Source: Aromatoleum toluclasticum ATCC 700605 (GTDB lineage: Bacteria > Pseudomonadota > Gammaproteobacteria > Burkholderiales > Rhodocyclaceae). Taken from it: 64,000 bases of DNA. The stretch lies in assembly GCF_000378245.1 (NCBI RefSeq), contig NZ_KB899491.1:248001-312000 (forward strand), in the 5' to 3' direction. The position numbers and the translations under genes were made by a program. Shown piece by piece: positions 26,071 through 36,100 of this stretch. The notes under the pieces are model-generated. The model searched no databases and was not told the DNA's origin. It saw only the letters and a list, made by a program, of their open reading frames with translations. Each line of letters begins with the position of its first letter. The first letter of the stretch is position 1.

Positions 26071-26906
26071 CGGGAACGGACAGGGCGGAACGGATCAGGA
26101 TCAGTTTCCTGGGGGGCGGCAACATGGCGTCGGCGTTGATCGGCGGCATGCTCGAGCGCGGGTTCGCCGCGGCCGACATCCAGGTCGTGGAGCTGCAGGA
26201 AGACGGGCGCAAGCATCTGGCGGAGCGCTTCGGGGTGCGTGCGGTGGGCGCGGTCGATGACGCGCTGCTGGACTGCGATGTACTGGTGCTGGCGGTGAAA
26301 CCGCAGCAGATGAAGGCGGCGCTGGCGCCGCTGGCGGGCCGGCTGGCGCGTCAGGTGGTCGTGAGCATTGCGGCCGGCCTGCGGCTCGCGGACATCGGCC
26401 GCTGGCTGGGCGGCTACACGCGCCTCGTGCGCGTGATGCCGAATACGCCGGCGTTGATCGGTGCGGGGGTGTCGGGTCTGTACGCCGATCCGTCGGTGGA
26501 TGCGGCCGGGCGCGCCGCGGCCGAACGCGTGCTGGCGGCGGTCGGCAGCACGGTGTGGATCGCGGACGAGGCGCAGATGGATGCGGTCACCGCGGTGTCG
26601 GGCAGCGGACCGGCCTACGTGTTCCACTTCATCGAGGCGCTGGAGGCGGCCGGCGCATCGTTCGGTTTCGATGCGGCCACCGCACGACAGCTCGCGATCG
26701 ACACGGTGCTCGGCGCGGCGAAGCTCGCGGCCGCTTCCGACGAGGCGCCGGGCGTGCTGCGCGAGCGCGTAACCTCGAAGGGCGGCACGACCGAGGCGGC
26801 CTTGGCGAGCATGAGGGCGTCGGGTTTCTTCGACACCATCGTGACCGCGGTGAAGGCCGCCGAGGTGCGCGGGCGCGAGCTCGGCGAACAACTCGGCAAG
26901 GATTGA
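26067..26906 (+). CDS. proC: Pyrroline-5-carboxylate reductase
   Basis: Last step of proline synthesis, reducing pyrroline-5-carboxylate with NAD(P)H. The 279-residue product has the Rossmann motif FLGGGNMASALIGG (about 13-26), the substrate-site region VRVMPNTPALIGAGVSGL and the C-terminal signature VTSKGGTTEAAL. The start overlaps yggS. Length and layout match the family. Confidence 0.96.
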   Translation: MTGTDRAERIRISFLGGGNMASALIGGMLERGFAAADIQVVELQEDGRKHLAERFGVRAVGAVDDALLDCDVLVLAVKPQQMKAALAPLAGRLARQVVVSIAAGLRLADIGRWLGGYTRLVRVMPNTPALIGAGVSGLYADPSVDAAGRAAAERVLAAVGSTVWIADEAQMDAVTAVSGSGPAYVFHFIEALEAAGASFGFDAATARQLAIDTVLGAAKLAAASDEAPGVLRERVTSKGGTTEAALASMRASGFFDTIVTAVKAAEVRGRELGEQLGKD

Positions 26907-26911
26907 GCGCG

Positions 26912-27490
26912 ATGCTGGGCAATGTACTGCTCATGGTTCTCGACACGGCCGTCGGCTTCATAACGCTGATGTTGCTGGCGCGCTTCTTCATGCAGTGGCA
27001 GCGCGTGTCCTTTCGCAACCAGGTGGGCGCTTTCGTCGTCGCGACCACGGACTGGGTCGTGCGTCCGCTGCGTCGGGTGATTCCTGGCGTGCTGGGGCTG
27101 GACATCGCGAGCCTGCTGCCGGCGTGGTTGTTCCAGACGCTGTTCGTGTTTATCGAACTGCAACTGCGGGGCGTGTCGCTGGGCGGTAGTCCCGGCGCCC
27201 TGATTCTCGGCCTGTGGGGGCTGGGCTTGCTGGAAGTCGCCCGCATGGCGATTTATCTGGTGTTCGGCGTCGTGCTGATGTCGGCGATCCTGTCGTGGGT
27301 GAGCCCGCATGCGCCGGCCGCTCCGGTCTTCCACAACCTCGCCGCGCCTTTCCTGCGGCCGTTCCGGCGCATCCTCCCGCCGATCGCCAACGTCGACCTG
27401 TCGCCGCTGGTGCTCCTGCTGGTGCTGCAGATCGTGCTGATGGTGCTGGGCAGCCTGCGCGGCACCTTCGCGTCGCTGCTGGTCGGGTGA
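26912..27490 (+). CDS. yggT: YggT-family membrane protein
   Basis: A 192-residue integral membrane protein with two YggT repeats. Each repeat has paired helices, and the second has the characteristic ILSWVSPHAP followed by LAAPFLRPFRRILPP. The function is not firmly established; the family has been linked to osmotic or cation tolerance and to cell division. Start five bases after proC; stop overlaps the next gene as GTGA. Confidence 0.9.
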   Translation: MLGNVLLMVLDTAVGFITLMLLARFFMQWQRVSFRNQVGAFVVATTDWVVRPLRRVIPGVLGLDIASLLPAWLFQTLFVFIELQLRGVSLGGSPGALILGLWGLGLLEVARMAIYLVFGVVLMSAILSWVSPHAPAAPVFHNLAAPFLRPFRRILPPIANVDLSPLVLLLVLQIVLMVLGSLRGTFASLLVG

Positions 27491-27786
27491 GCGCGGACTG
27501 GCTGCGCGAGGCGGCTGACGGCGGCCTCGTGCTGACGCTACACGTCCAGCCGGGCGCGAAGAAGACCGAGTTCGTCGGCCTGCACGGCGAGGCGATGAAG
27601 ATCCGGCTTGCCGCGCCGCCGGTGGATGGCAAGGCAAATGCGGCGCTGTGCGCGTTTCTCGCCGCCTTCTGCAATGTACCGAAATCCGCCGTGGCGCTGA
27701 TTAGCGGCGAAACCTCGCGGGCGAAAAGAGTGCGAGTGGACGGCGCGACAGCAGAGGTGCTCGCACGACTGCGGGCGCTCGGCTGA
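27487..27786 (+). CDS. DUF167 (YggU) family protein
   Basis: A 99-residue soluble protein of the DUF167 fold. Family motifs are VQPGAKKTEFVG, IRLAAPPVDGKAN and ISGETSRAKRVRV. The function is unknown, but the gene typically follows yggT. The GTG start is chosen because it overlaps the yggT stop and no other start preserves the N-terminal strand. Confidence 0.88.
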   Translation: MSADWLREAADGGLVLTLHVQPGAKKTEFVGLHGEAMKIRLAAPPVDGKANAALCAFLAAFCNVPKSAVALISGETSRAKRVRVDGATAEVLARLRALG

Positions 27787-27809
27787 GGCCGGCGCCCCGC
27801 TGGGCGTTG

Positions 27810-29090
27810 TCAGCTCAGCTCGTGCATGACCTGGCCCTCGACCAGCGTGTAATGCACGCGGCCGGGCAGCTCCATGCCGAGGAAGGGCGTGTTCTTACCC
27901 TGGCTGCGCAGCTGATCTCGGCTCACCGTGACGTGTGCGGCCGGGTCGAACAGGCACAGGTCGGCGCGCGCGCCTGGCGTGAGGTGGCCGGCCTTGGTGA
28001 TGCCGACGATGCGCGCGGCGTCCGAGGTCACGCGCGCAAGCGCCTTCACCAGCGGTAGTCCCGACTCCTGCGCCCACTTGAGCGTGAGCGGCAGCAGGAG
28101 TTCGAGGCCGGTCGCGCCCGGCTCGGACTCGCTGAAGGGGGTGAGCTTGCCGTCGTCGTCCACCGGCGTGTGATCGGAGCACAGCGCGTTGATGCGGCCA
28201 TCGGCGAGCCCCTGGCGCAGCGCGTCGCGGTCTCGCTGGCTGCGCAGCGGCGGCACGAGGTGGCAGTTGCTGTTGAAGTAGCCGATGTCCATGTCGGACA
28301 GGTGCAGGTGGTTGATCGAGACGTCGCAGGTGATGTCCATGCCTTCGACGCGGGCTTGTTCGACCAGCGCGAGGCCGGCGGCGCTCGACAGGCGCGTGAC
28401 ATGGAGGCGCGCGCCGGTCGTGCGGGCGAGCTGGATGTAGGTGTACAGCGCGATCGTTTCGGCCGCGACGGGAATGCCCGGCAGGCCCAGGCGGGTGGCG
28501 ACTTCGCCGTCGTGCGCGACGCCGGTGCGCGCGAGGAAGGGGGCGAGCGGCTGCAGCCACACGCGGAAGTCGAATGTCGCGGCGTACTGCAGCGCGCGCA
28601 TCAGCACGTTGTTGTCGACGATGGGGACGTTCGCCTGGCTGAAGGCGACGCAGCCGGCCTCGACCAGTTCGGCCATCTCCGACAGGCGTTCGCCCTTGAG
28701 GCCGATGGTCAGCGCGCCGACCGGGTAGACGTGCGCGCGGTTGAGCTTCTTCGCACGGTAGCAGAGCATCTCGACGAGACCCGGCTCGTCGAGTGCGGGG
28801 TCGGTGTCGGGCGGGATCGCGAGGCTGGTGACGCCGCCGGCCATCGCCGCGTCCATTTCGGATTCGAGCGTCGCGCGGTATTCGAAGCCGGGCTCGCGCA
28901 GGCGCGCGGCCAGATCGATGAGGCCCGGAGCGACGACGAGATTGGCTGCGTCGATCGTGCGTTCGGCGCTGAAGCCGTCGGGGGCCTGGCCGGTGGCAAC
29001 GATCTTGCCGTCGGCGAGATACAGGTCGCGCCTGTCGTCGAGGCCGTTCGCCGGGTCGATGAGGCGGCCGTTGGTAATGCGGATCTTCAT
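27810..29090 (-). CDS. pyrC: Non-catalytic dihydroorotase homologue (PyrC'/PyrX)
   Basis: A 426-residue class I dihydroorotase homologue. The first metal site, DxHxHxREPG in active enzymes, reads [12 protein letters not shown], so both His are lost. The region that carries MPNTxP in active enzymes reads [11 protein letters not shown]. The later [10 protein letters not shown] and TSDAARIVG segments remain. Known PyrC' proteins of Pseudomonas are inactive and assemble with PyrB as structural partners, and adjacency here supports that role. The start overlaps the pyrB stop as ATGA. A true dihydroorotase must be encoded elsewhere. Confidence 0.9.
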   Translation of the reverse strand: MKIRITNGRLIDPANGLDDRRDLYLADGKIVATGQAPDGFSAERTIDAANLVVAPGLIDLAARLREPGFEYRATLESEMDAAMAGGVTSLAIPPDTDPALDEPGLVEMLCYRAKKLNRAHVYPVGALTIGLKGERLSEMAELVEAGCVAFSQANVPIVDNNVLMRALQYAATFDFRVWLQPLAPFLARTGVAHDGEVATRLGLPGIPVAAETIALYTYIQLARTTGARLHVTRLSSAAGLALVEQARVEGMDITCDVSINHLHLSDMDIGYFNSNCHLVPPLRSQRDRDALRQGLADGRINALCSDHTPVDDDGKLTPFSESEPGATGLELLLPLTLKWAQESGLPLVKALARVTSDAARIVGITKAGHLTPGARADLCLFDPAAHVTVSRDQLRSQGKNTPFLGMELPGRVHYTLVEGQVMHELS

Positions 29091-30064
29091 TGCTTGTTGC
29101 TCCCTTGCTGGCCGGCCAGCATGCTCATGACGGCCATGCGCACCGCGATGCCGAAGGTGACCTGGGGCAGGATCACGGCCTGCGTGCCGTCCGCGACGGA
29201 GGAGTCGATCTCGACGCCGCGGTTCATGGGGCCGGGGTGCATGACGATGGCGTCGGGCTTGGCCAGCGCCAGCTTCTCGGCGGTGAGGCCCCACACCTTG
29301 TAGTACTCCTGCGGGGTCGGCAGCAGCGCGCCGTTCATGCGTTCGTTCTGCAGGCGCAGCATCATGACGACGTCGACGCCCTTGAGGCCTTCGCGGATGT
29401 CGTGGAAGACGCGCACGCCCATGCGCTCGACCTCGGTCGGCAACAGAGTCTTGGGGCCGATGACGCGCACTTCGGGCACGCCCAGCGTCGTCAGCGCGCT
29501 GATCTGCGAGCGCGCGACGCGCGAGTGCAGCACGTCGCCGACGATGGCGACCGTGAGATTCGTGAAATCGCGCTTGTAGTGCCGGATCGTGTACATGTCC
29601 AGCAGGCCCTGCGTCGGGTGCGCATGGCGTCCGTCGCCGGCGTTGACGACGTGGATGTGGTCGCGCCCGGTCGCGAGCAGGTGCTGCGCGATCAGGAAGG
29701 GTGCGCCGCTGGCGGCGTGGCGCACGACGAACATGTCGGCCTGCATCGCGCACAGGTTGTCGACGGTGTCGAGCAGGCTCTCGCCCTTGGCGGTGGAGCT
29801 GGTCGACACGTTGAGGTTCACAACGTCGGCGGACAGGCGCTTTGCGGCGATCTCGAAGGTGGTGCGCGTGCGCGTCGAGTTCTCGAAGAACAGGTTGAAG
29901 ATGCTCTTGCCGCGCAGTAGCGGCAGCTTCTTCACTTCGCGCTCGGCGACTTCGGTGAACGGGGCGGCGGTGTCGAGGATCGCCGTGATGATGTCGCGCG
30001 GCAGGCCGTCGATCGTCAGCAGGTGCTGCAGTTCGCCATGTTTGTTGAGTTGGGGGTTATGCAT
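29087..30064 (-). CDS. pyrB: Aspartate carbamoyltransferase catalytic subunit
   Basis: Joins carbamoyl phosphate to aspartate, the committed step of pyrimidine synthesis. The 325-residue product has the carbamoyl-phosphate loop [13 protein letters not shown] (about 59-71), [15 protein letters not shown] (about 142-156), a conserved Arg at LRLQNERMN and the final [12 protein letters not shown]. It overlaps pyrR upstream by eight bases and pyrC' downstream by four. Confidence 0.97.
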   Translation of the reverse strand: MHNPQLNKHGELQHLLTIDGLPRDIITAILDTAAPFTEVAEREVKKLPLLRGKSIFNLFFENSTRTRTTFEIAAKRLSADVVNLNVSTSSTAKGESLLDTVDNLCAMQADMFVVRHAASGAPFLIAQHLLATGRDHIHVVNAGDGRHAHPTQGLLDMYTIRHYKRDFTNLTVAIVGDVLHSRVARSQISALTTLGVPEVRVIGPKTLLPTEVERMGVRVFHDIREGLKGVDVVMMLRLQNERMNGALLPTPQEYYKVWGLTAEKLALAKPDAIVMHPGPMNRGVEIDSSVADGTQAVILPQVTFGIAVRMAVMSMLAGQQGSNKQ

Positions 30065-30557
30065 CGATCAGCCTCAGGGTGAGCATGCCGGCGGCGTTGG
30101 TCTCGAGCTGCAGGCTCTGGCTTGCGGGCAGGGGTTGGGGCAGGGTGAGGGCACAGTAGCGCGCGGCGATCGGCAGTTCGCGGCTGCCGCGGTCGACCAG
30201 TACTGCGAGATCGACTTGCGCCGGGCGGCCGAAGTCGAACAGCTCGTTGATCGCGGCGCGCGTCGTGCGGCCGGTGTAGAGGACGTCGTCCACGATGATC
30301 ACGTGGGCAGCTTCGACGTCGAACGGAATCTCGGTGCGCTTGGGCTGGGGGTGCAGGCCCTTGGAGCCGAAATCGTCGCGGTAGAAGGACACGTCGATCG
30401 ACCCGGGCGGCTGCTTCAGGCCCAGGGCCTGGTGCAGGCGTTCGGCCAGCCAGACGCCGCCCGTGTGGATGCCCACCAGCGCGGTGTCGGGCGTCACGTG
30501 CGGCCGCATCTGCTCGACCAGGGTCTGGAAGAGCGCTTCGGCATCAAGCTTTTGCAT
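30057..30557 (-). CDS. pyrR: PyrR: pyrimidine regulator / uracil phosphoribosyltransferase
   Basis: A 166-residue type I phosphoribosyltransferase. The PRPP loop is [18 protein letters not shown] (about 86-103) and the N-terminal [14 protein letters not shown] is typical of PyrR. Bacillus PyrR binds pyr mRNA and also makes UMP from uracil. In proteobacteria the regulatory role is less clear, and I see no PyrR-type attenuator near this operon. It overlaps ruvX by 14 bases and pyrB by eight. Confidence 0.93.
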   Translation of the reverse strand: MQKLDAEALFQTLVEQMRPHVTPDTALVGIHTGGVWLAERLHQALGLKQPPGSIDVSFYRDDFGSKGLHPQPKRTEIPFDVEAAHVIIVDDVLYTGRTTRAAINELFDFGRPAQVDLAVLVDRGSRELPIAARYCALTLPQPLPASQSLQLETNAAGMLTLRLIDA

Positions 30558-31023
30558 GTTGGAGGGTGTCCAGGAAGTGTTGCAGGATGATCTGGGCCGC
30601 GACGGCGTCGAGCACGGGCTTGCGTTCGCGCCAGCTGCGCTGTCCCGCCTCCTCCAGCGCGGCTTCGGCCGCGGCGGAGGACAGGCGTTCGTCGCTTTCC
30701 ATGACGGGGAGGCCGTAGCGGCCGTGCAGCTGGTTCGCGAAGCGGCGGCAGCGCGCGGTCATCTCGTGCGGCGTGCCGTCCAGGTGGCTGGGCAGGCCGA
30801 CGACGAGGGCGACGGGGCGCCATTCGGCGATGAGCTTTTCGATTGCGGCAAAGCGCGGCGCGTTGGCCTCGCCGCTGATGGTCACGAGGGCGCTGGCCTG
30901 GCCGGTTTCGAGTTCGCCGACGGCGACGCCGAGGCGTGCGAGGCCGAAATCGAAGCCGAGCAGGGTGCCGCGCGCGGGGAGGTCCGGGGCTGGCCGGGGT
31001 TCGGGCGAGGCCGCCTCAGGCAT
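30544..31023 (-). CDS. ruvX: RuvX/YqgF Holliday-junction resolvase-like nuclease
   Basis: A 159-residue RNase H-fold protein (YqgF), implicated in 16S rRNA 5'-end maturation and possibly in junction resolution. The acidic catalytic residues appear in [16 protein letters not shown] (about 22-37), the Glu of MESDERLSS (about 111-119) and the C-terminal [11 protein letters not shown]. The ATG at 31023 gives the usual length and overlaps the algH stop by eight bases. Confidence 0.93.
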   Translation of the reverse strand: MPEAASPEPRPAPDLPARGTLLGFDFGLARLGVAVGELETGQASALVTISGEANAPRFAAIEKLIAEWRPVALVVGLPSHLDGTPHEMTARCRRFANQLHGRYGLPVMESDERLSSAAAEAALEEAGQRSWRERKPVLDAVAAQIILQHFLDTLQHAKA

Positions 31024-31582
31024 GCCCTGCCGTCTCGCTGAGGTTCGTGAAATCGATGCCGAGTTTCTGCATCGCGGCGGCAAGGCGCTCTTCGGGCGGC
31101 AGGCCGAAGATGATGGAGAGATCGGCGCGCACGGTGAGCCACGCGTTGTCGGCGATCTCCTGTTCGAGCTGGCCGGCGGTCCAGCCGGCGTAGCCCAGCG
31201 TCACGAGCACGTCGGACGGCTGGCCGGTGCTGCCGATCGCCTGCAGGATGTCGCGCGAACTCGTCAGGCCGGCCTCGTCGTTCACGTTCAGGGTCGAGTG
31301 CCATTCGCCCGCGGGCCGATGCAGCACGAAGCCGCGGTCGGTCTGCACCGGGCCGCCGAAATACACCGGCTGCTCGGCGAAACCCGCGGCATCGAGCGGC
31401 AGTTCGACACGTTCGAAGAGGGTGCCGAGCGTCATGTCGATCGGCCGGTTGACGATGATCCCCAGTGCGCCCTGATCGTTGTGCTCGGCGATGTAGGTCA
31501 GCGTACGCGAGAAATTCGGATCGGCCATGCCGGGCATGGCGATCAGAAAATGGTGCGTGAGGTTCGACGTGATTTCGCTCAT
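31016..31582 (-). CDS. algH: YqgE/AlgH family protein
   Basis: A 188-residue soluble protein of the UPF0301 family, first gene of the operon algH-ruvX-pyrR-pyrB-pyrC'. Motifs: [44 protein letters not shown] and [15 protein letters not shown]. Despite the name its biochemical role is unknown. A -10-like TAAAAT ends six bases before the ATG with no Shine-Dalgarno sequence, which suggests a leaderless transcript. Confidence 0.93.
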   Translation of the reverse strand: MSEITSNLTHHFLIAMPGMADPNFSRTLTYIAEHNDQGALGIIVNRPIDMTLGTLFERVELPLDAAGFAEQPVYFGGPVQTDRGFVLHRPAGEWHSTLNVNDEAGLTSSRDILQAIGSTGQPSDVLVTLGYAGWTAGQLEQEIADNAWLTVRADLSIIFGLPPEERLAAAMQKLGIDFTNLSETAGHA

Positions 31583-31588
31583 GACTGC

Positions 31589-31594
31589 ATTTTA
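31589..31594 (-). promoter_or_regulatory. Putative -10 box giving a leaderless algH mRNA
   Basis: On the minus strand TAAAAT is followed by GCAGTC and then ATG, so transcription would start at or next to the start codon. No ribosome-binding site fits between. The region up to the divergent photolyase gene is about 100 bases. Confidence 0.45.
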
Positions 31595-31681
31595 GCCTCT
31601 CGCGCGGAGCATTGAGCAGGAACCTGCGCGGCATGGTTGCGTCACAATGCGACTTTCCGCATTCGCCGGCTTTCTTCCCCG

Positions 31682-33124
31682 ATGCATTCCGCCCTCGTGT
31701 GGTTCCGCCGCGACCTGCGCAGTTACGATCACGCGGCCTTGTATCACGCGCTGCGCCGCTTCGAGCGCGTGCACTGCGCATTCGTCTTCGACACGGAGAT
31801 CCTCGACGCGTTGCCGAGCCGCTGCGATCGGCGTGTCGAGTTCATCTGGCGCAGCCTGCAGGAACTGGACGCGGCGCTCGATGCCTTGTCGCGCAGGGCG
31901 GGCGGGAGCGGGGCGGGGATCGTCGTGCGGCACGGGCGCGCCGACGAGTTGATCCCGGCCCTGGCCGCGCAGCTGGGGGTGGCGGCCGTGCTGACCAATC
32001 GTGACTACGAGCCCGCCGCGATCGCGCGTGACCAACGGGTGGCCGGGCGGCTCGCCGCAGCGGGGATCGGTTTCGAGGACTGCAAGGACCACGTGATCTT
32101 CGAGCGCGACGAGATCCTCACCCAGGGCGGACACCCCTACAGCGTATTTACACCGTACAGGAACGCGTGGCTGAAGAAGCTCGACGGCTTTTACGTGCAG
32201 GCCTATCCCGTCGAGCGCTACGCCGCGCGGCTTGTGCCGAAGGCGGAGGGAGAGTGCGTGCCCGGCCTCGACGAGCTGGGTTTCGTGTCGACGAACATTT
32301 CCGAACTGCGCCTGCCCGTCGGCATGTCCGGAGGCAGGGCGCTGTTCGCGGACTTCGCCGGCCGCATCGGGCGTTACCGGGAGGCGCGCGATTATCCGGC
32401 CGTGAAGGGGGTGTCGTATCTCTCCGCGCACCTGCGCTTCGGCACCGTGTCGATCCGCGAGCTGGCGGCGTTCGCGTGGGCCGACGGCGGCGGTGGCGCG
32501 CAAAGCTGGCTCGGCGAGCTGGTGTGGCGCGACTTCTACCACATGATCCTGTGGCACCACCCGCGCGTCGTGTCAGCGTGCTTCCGGCCCGAGTACGACC
32601 GCATCGCGTGGGATGCGGCGCCGGACCTGTTCGCCGCGTGGTGTGACGGGCGCACTGGCTATCCGCTCGTCGACGCGGCGATGCGCCAGCTTGCCACGAC
32701 GGGCTACATGCACAACCGCCTGCGGATGATCGTCGCGTCTTTTCTGACCAAGGACCTGGGCATCGACTGGCGCCGCGGCGAGCGCCACTTCGCCGATCAG
32801 CTGATCGACTACGACCTAGCGGCGAACAACGGCGGATGGCAGTGGGCGGCGTCTACGGGCTGCGACGCGCAGCCGTATTTCCGCATCTTCAATCCGGTGA
32901 CACAGTCGGTGCGTTTCGATCCCGGGGGGCGCTTCATCCGCCGCTACGTGCCCGAGCTGGCACGTGTGCCGGACAAGTACATCCATGCGCCGTGGACGAT
33001 GGGTGCGGCGGAGCAGGCGTCCGCGGGCGTGCGCGTCGGCCGGGATTATCCGGCGCCGGTCGTCGATCACGCCGCAGCGCGCGAGCGCACGCTGGCGCGC
33101 TTTGCCGTGGCTAGGGACGCGTAG
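31682..33124 (+). CDS. phrB: Deoxyribodipyrimidine photolyase (class I CPD type)
   Basis: Light-driven repair enzyme for pyrimidine dimers, 480 residues. An N-terminal alpha/beta antenna domain begins ALVWFRRDLRSYDHAAL. The C-terminal FAD domain has GELVWRDFYHMILWHHP, TGYPLVDAAMRQLATTGYMH, NRLRMIVASFLTKDLGIDWR and NNGGWQWAASTGCDAQPYF, all diagnostic of class I photolyases. The ATG at 31682 is the natural start of the antenna domain. It converges on chpA. Confidence 0.95.
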   Translation: MHSALVWFRRDLRSYDHAALYHALRRFERVHCAFVFDTEILDALPSRCDRRVEFIWRSLQELDAALDALSRRAGGSGAGIVVRHGRADELIPALAAQLGVAAVLTNRDYEPAAIARDQRVAGRLAAAGIGFEDCKDHVIFERDEILTQGGHPYSVFTPYRNAWLKKLDGFYVQAYPVERYAARLVPKAEGECVPGLDELGFVSTNISELRLPVGMSGGRALFADFAGRIGRYREARDYPAVKGVSYLSAHLRFGTVSIRELAAFAWADGGGGAQSWLGELVWRDFYHMILWHHPRVVSACFRPEYDRIAWDAAPDLFAAWCDGRTGYPLVDAAMRQLATTGYMHNRLRMIVASFLTKDLGIDWRRGERHFADQLIDYDLAANNGGWQWAASTGCDAQPYFRIFNPVTQSVRFDPGGRFIRRYVPELARVPDKYIHAPWTMGAAEQASAGVRVGRDYPAPVVDHAAARERTLARFAVARDA

Positions 33125-33168
33125 GGCGGGATTCCATCCTGCCCTACCGCGCGGGTGGCGCGCCTTTT
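33121..33168. terminator. Hairpin between convergent phrB and chpA
   Basis: A 12-base stem with one mismatch (33121-33132 and 33136-33147) begins at the phrB stop codon. A second GC-rich stretch and five T (33164-33168) follow. It probably ends phrB and may also serve the convergent chpA transcript. Confidence 0.5.
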
Positions 33169-33175
33169 TCCCCGC

Positions 33176-36100
33176 TCAGGCCTCCACGGGCGCCTTCGCG
33201 GTGTAGTGCTGCAGCAGGGCGAGCAGCTCGCCTTCCTCGTAGGGCTTGCCGAGATACTCGTTGGCGCCGATCTTCTCGGCGAGCTGACGGTGCTTGTCCG
33301 CCAGGCGCGAGGTGATCATGATCACCGGCACGTCGCGCGTGCGCGCATCGGAGCGGATGTTGCGCAGCAGGTCGAAGCCGTCCATGCGCGGCATCTCGAT
33401 GTCCGACAGGATCAGGTCGGGCACCGACTCGATCAGGCGCTCCAGCGCGTCGACGCCGTCCTTGGCCGTGATCACGCGGTAGCCTTCGCGTTCCAGCAGG
33501 CGGCCGGTGATCTTGCGCACCGTCAGCGAGTCGTCGACGACCATCACGGTCGGCTGGACCGCCGCTGCCTCGGCCGGTTGCGTCGTCCCCGGTGTCGCCC
33601 CTGCGAGCGATTCGGCGGTCTCCGCGAGGCCGCGGCTGGCGAGTGCGACGGGGTTGAGGATCAGCACGATCTCTCCGTCGCCCAATACCGTTGCGCCGGA
33701 GATGCCGACGACGCGCGCGAGTTGCGGGCCGGCGTTCTTGACGACGATTTCCTGGTTGCCGCGCAGGGCATCGACGTGCAGCGCGAGCGTCTGGGCGCCG
33801 GCACGCAGCAGCAGCACCCAGTTGAAGCGCTGCTCCTCGGGCTGGCTCGTCGGGTCGCCGAGCAGGCGTGGCAGGTAGCGATAGTTGAAGTGGATGTCCT
33901 GCCAGTCCGTGCCGCCGGCGGCGCGCAGCTCCTGCAGCCCGCCTACCTTCAGCTCCAGCACCTGGGCGACCATGCTCGACGGAATCGCGAACGTGCGCCC
34001 GCCCGCGCTGACCAGCAGGGCCTGCGTCACGGCCAGCGTGAGCGGCAGGTAAATGCGGAATTCCGTACCGGCGCCGTGCGTCGAGCGGATGTCGATGCGC
34101 CCGCCGACCGCTGCGGTCTCGGACTTCACGACGTCCATGCCGACCCCGCGGCCGGACACGGTCGATACGTTGCTGGCGGTCGAGAAGCCGGGCAGGAAGA
34201 TAAGGTTCGTCAGGCGGCGCTCGTCGGCGATTTCGGCCGGCCCGAGCAGGCCGTGTGCACGGGCCCGTTCGGCGATCCGCTCGTAATCGAGTCCCGACCC
34301 GTCGTCGGAGAGGCTGATCGCGATTTCGTTGCCTTCCTGGCTGACGCTCAGCGTAATCTGGCCGATTTCGTTCTTGCCCCCCGCGCGGCGCACATCGGGG
34401 TTCTCGATGCCGTGTGCGATGGCGTTGCGCAGCAGGTGTTCGAGCGGAGCGGTGATGTGTTCGAGCACGCTGCGGTCGATTTCGATGCGCCCGCCGCGCA
34501 GGTCGAGGTTCGCGCGCTTGCCGAGGTCCTTGGCCGTCTGGCGCGTCACGCGGTAGAGGCGGTCGGCGAGGCTGTCGAAGGGCACCATGCGCACCTGCAT
34601 CAGCGCCTGCTGCAGGTCGCGCGACAGGCGGGCCTGGCTGCTCAGTGCGAGTTCGGCGCCGTCGAGGTTGCGCAGCAGGCTCTGCTGCACGGTCGTGACG
34701 TCGCCGACGCTCTCCGCCATCATCCGCGTGAGTTCCTGCAGGCGGGTGTAGCGGTCCATCTCCAGCGGGTCGAATTCCCCCTCGTGGGTGCCGGTGTGGG
34801 CGATGCGCGACTGCATCTGCACGTCGGCCTGGATCTCGACCTCGCGCAGCTGGTTGCGCAGGCGGATGACGTTTTCGGTCAGGTCCAGCAGGGAGCGGCG
34901 CAGCGTGCGCAGCTCGCCGGCAATGCGCGTGCGTGCGATGCCGATCTCGCCGGCTTCGTTGACGAAGCGGTCGACGGTGTCGGCGCGCACCCGCAGCGTG
35001 GCCGTCGCGCTGCCTTCGCCCTCTGTCGGCACCGTTTCGGGTGCCGCGAGGGAGACCGCGACTTCGGCTGCTCCACTGGTGGTTGCAGCAACAGGGGCCG
35101 GAGCGCCGGTGAGTGCGCTCATCATCCGCTCGGTGTGGTCCAGCCCGCCGAGCAGCTCGTCCATCAGTTCGACGGCATCGCGCCCGGCCTCACGGCCCGC
35201 CTCAAGTTGCGATTCGAGCTGGTGCACATGTTCGCCGAGGCTCATTGCTCCGGCCATGCGCGCACTGCCCTTCAGCGTGTGCAGCAGGCGGGCCGTTGCC
35301 TTCGCGTGATCGGACGAGGCGTCGCCGCTGCTCCAGCGCCGCAGCGTCGCGTGCAGGTCGGCGAGCAGCTCCGCACCCTCGTCGAGGAAGACCGGCAGGA
35401 GCTGCTCGTCGAGGTCGTCGGCGACCGTCGCCGCGTGGGTCGCGCCCTCCGCGGCTTCCGCTGCGGCGGACGGCCGTTCGGGCGCCGCCTCCTCGATGCC
35501 GACTTCGGCCTCGAAGTCGGCATCGAGCGCGATCGTGCGGCCGATGCCGTCGAGTTGCTCGGTCAGTTCGGGGACCTCGAGCGGCATCTGGCGCAGCGCG
35601 ATCTGGGCGACCATCGCCTCGAGCGTGTCGTTGGAGCTCTTCATGACCGCCGACTGTTCCTCGGTCGGCGGGTGGGCGCTCTCGCGCAGGCGCTCGATCG
35701 CGTGTTCGAGCGCGCGGGCGAGCGCCTGCACGCTCATCAGGCGCGTGGTGCCGGAGATGCCGGCGAGCGTGTGCGCGGCGCGCAATGCGGCCTCGGCCGG
35801 GATCAGGGTCGGATTGGCCGCGAGGCGGCGGAGTTCGTCCCGCAGGGTGCCCAGGTGGTGCCGTGCCTCGCCGAGATACAGGTCGTAGAGGGGGCGGCTG
35901 ATCTCGTTGTCGCCGACGTACACGACGTCGCGTTCGATCGGCGCCTCGGTTTCCTCGAGGTCGACGGTTGCTTCTTCAATGTCTTCGGCGACGACGGCGG
36001 GCGCTTGCGGTTCCTCCGGCGCTTCGGCTGCAACGCCACCTTCCGCGACGAGGGGCATTTCGAGGGCGTCGGCTTTCTCGAGGTCGACAGACCCGGCGAC

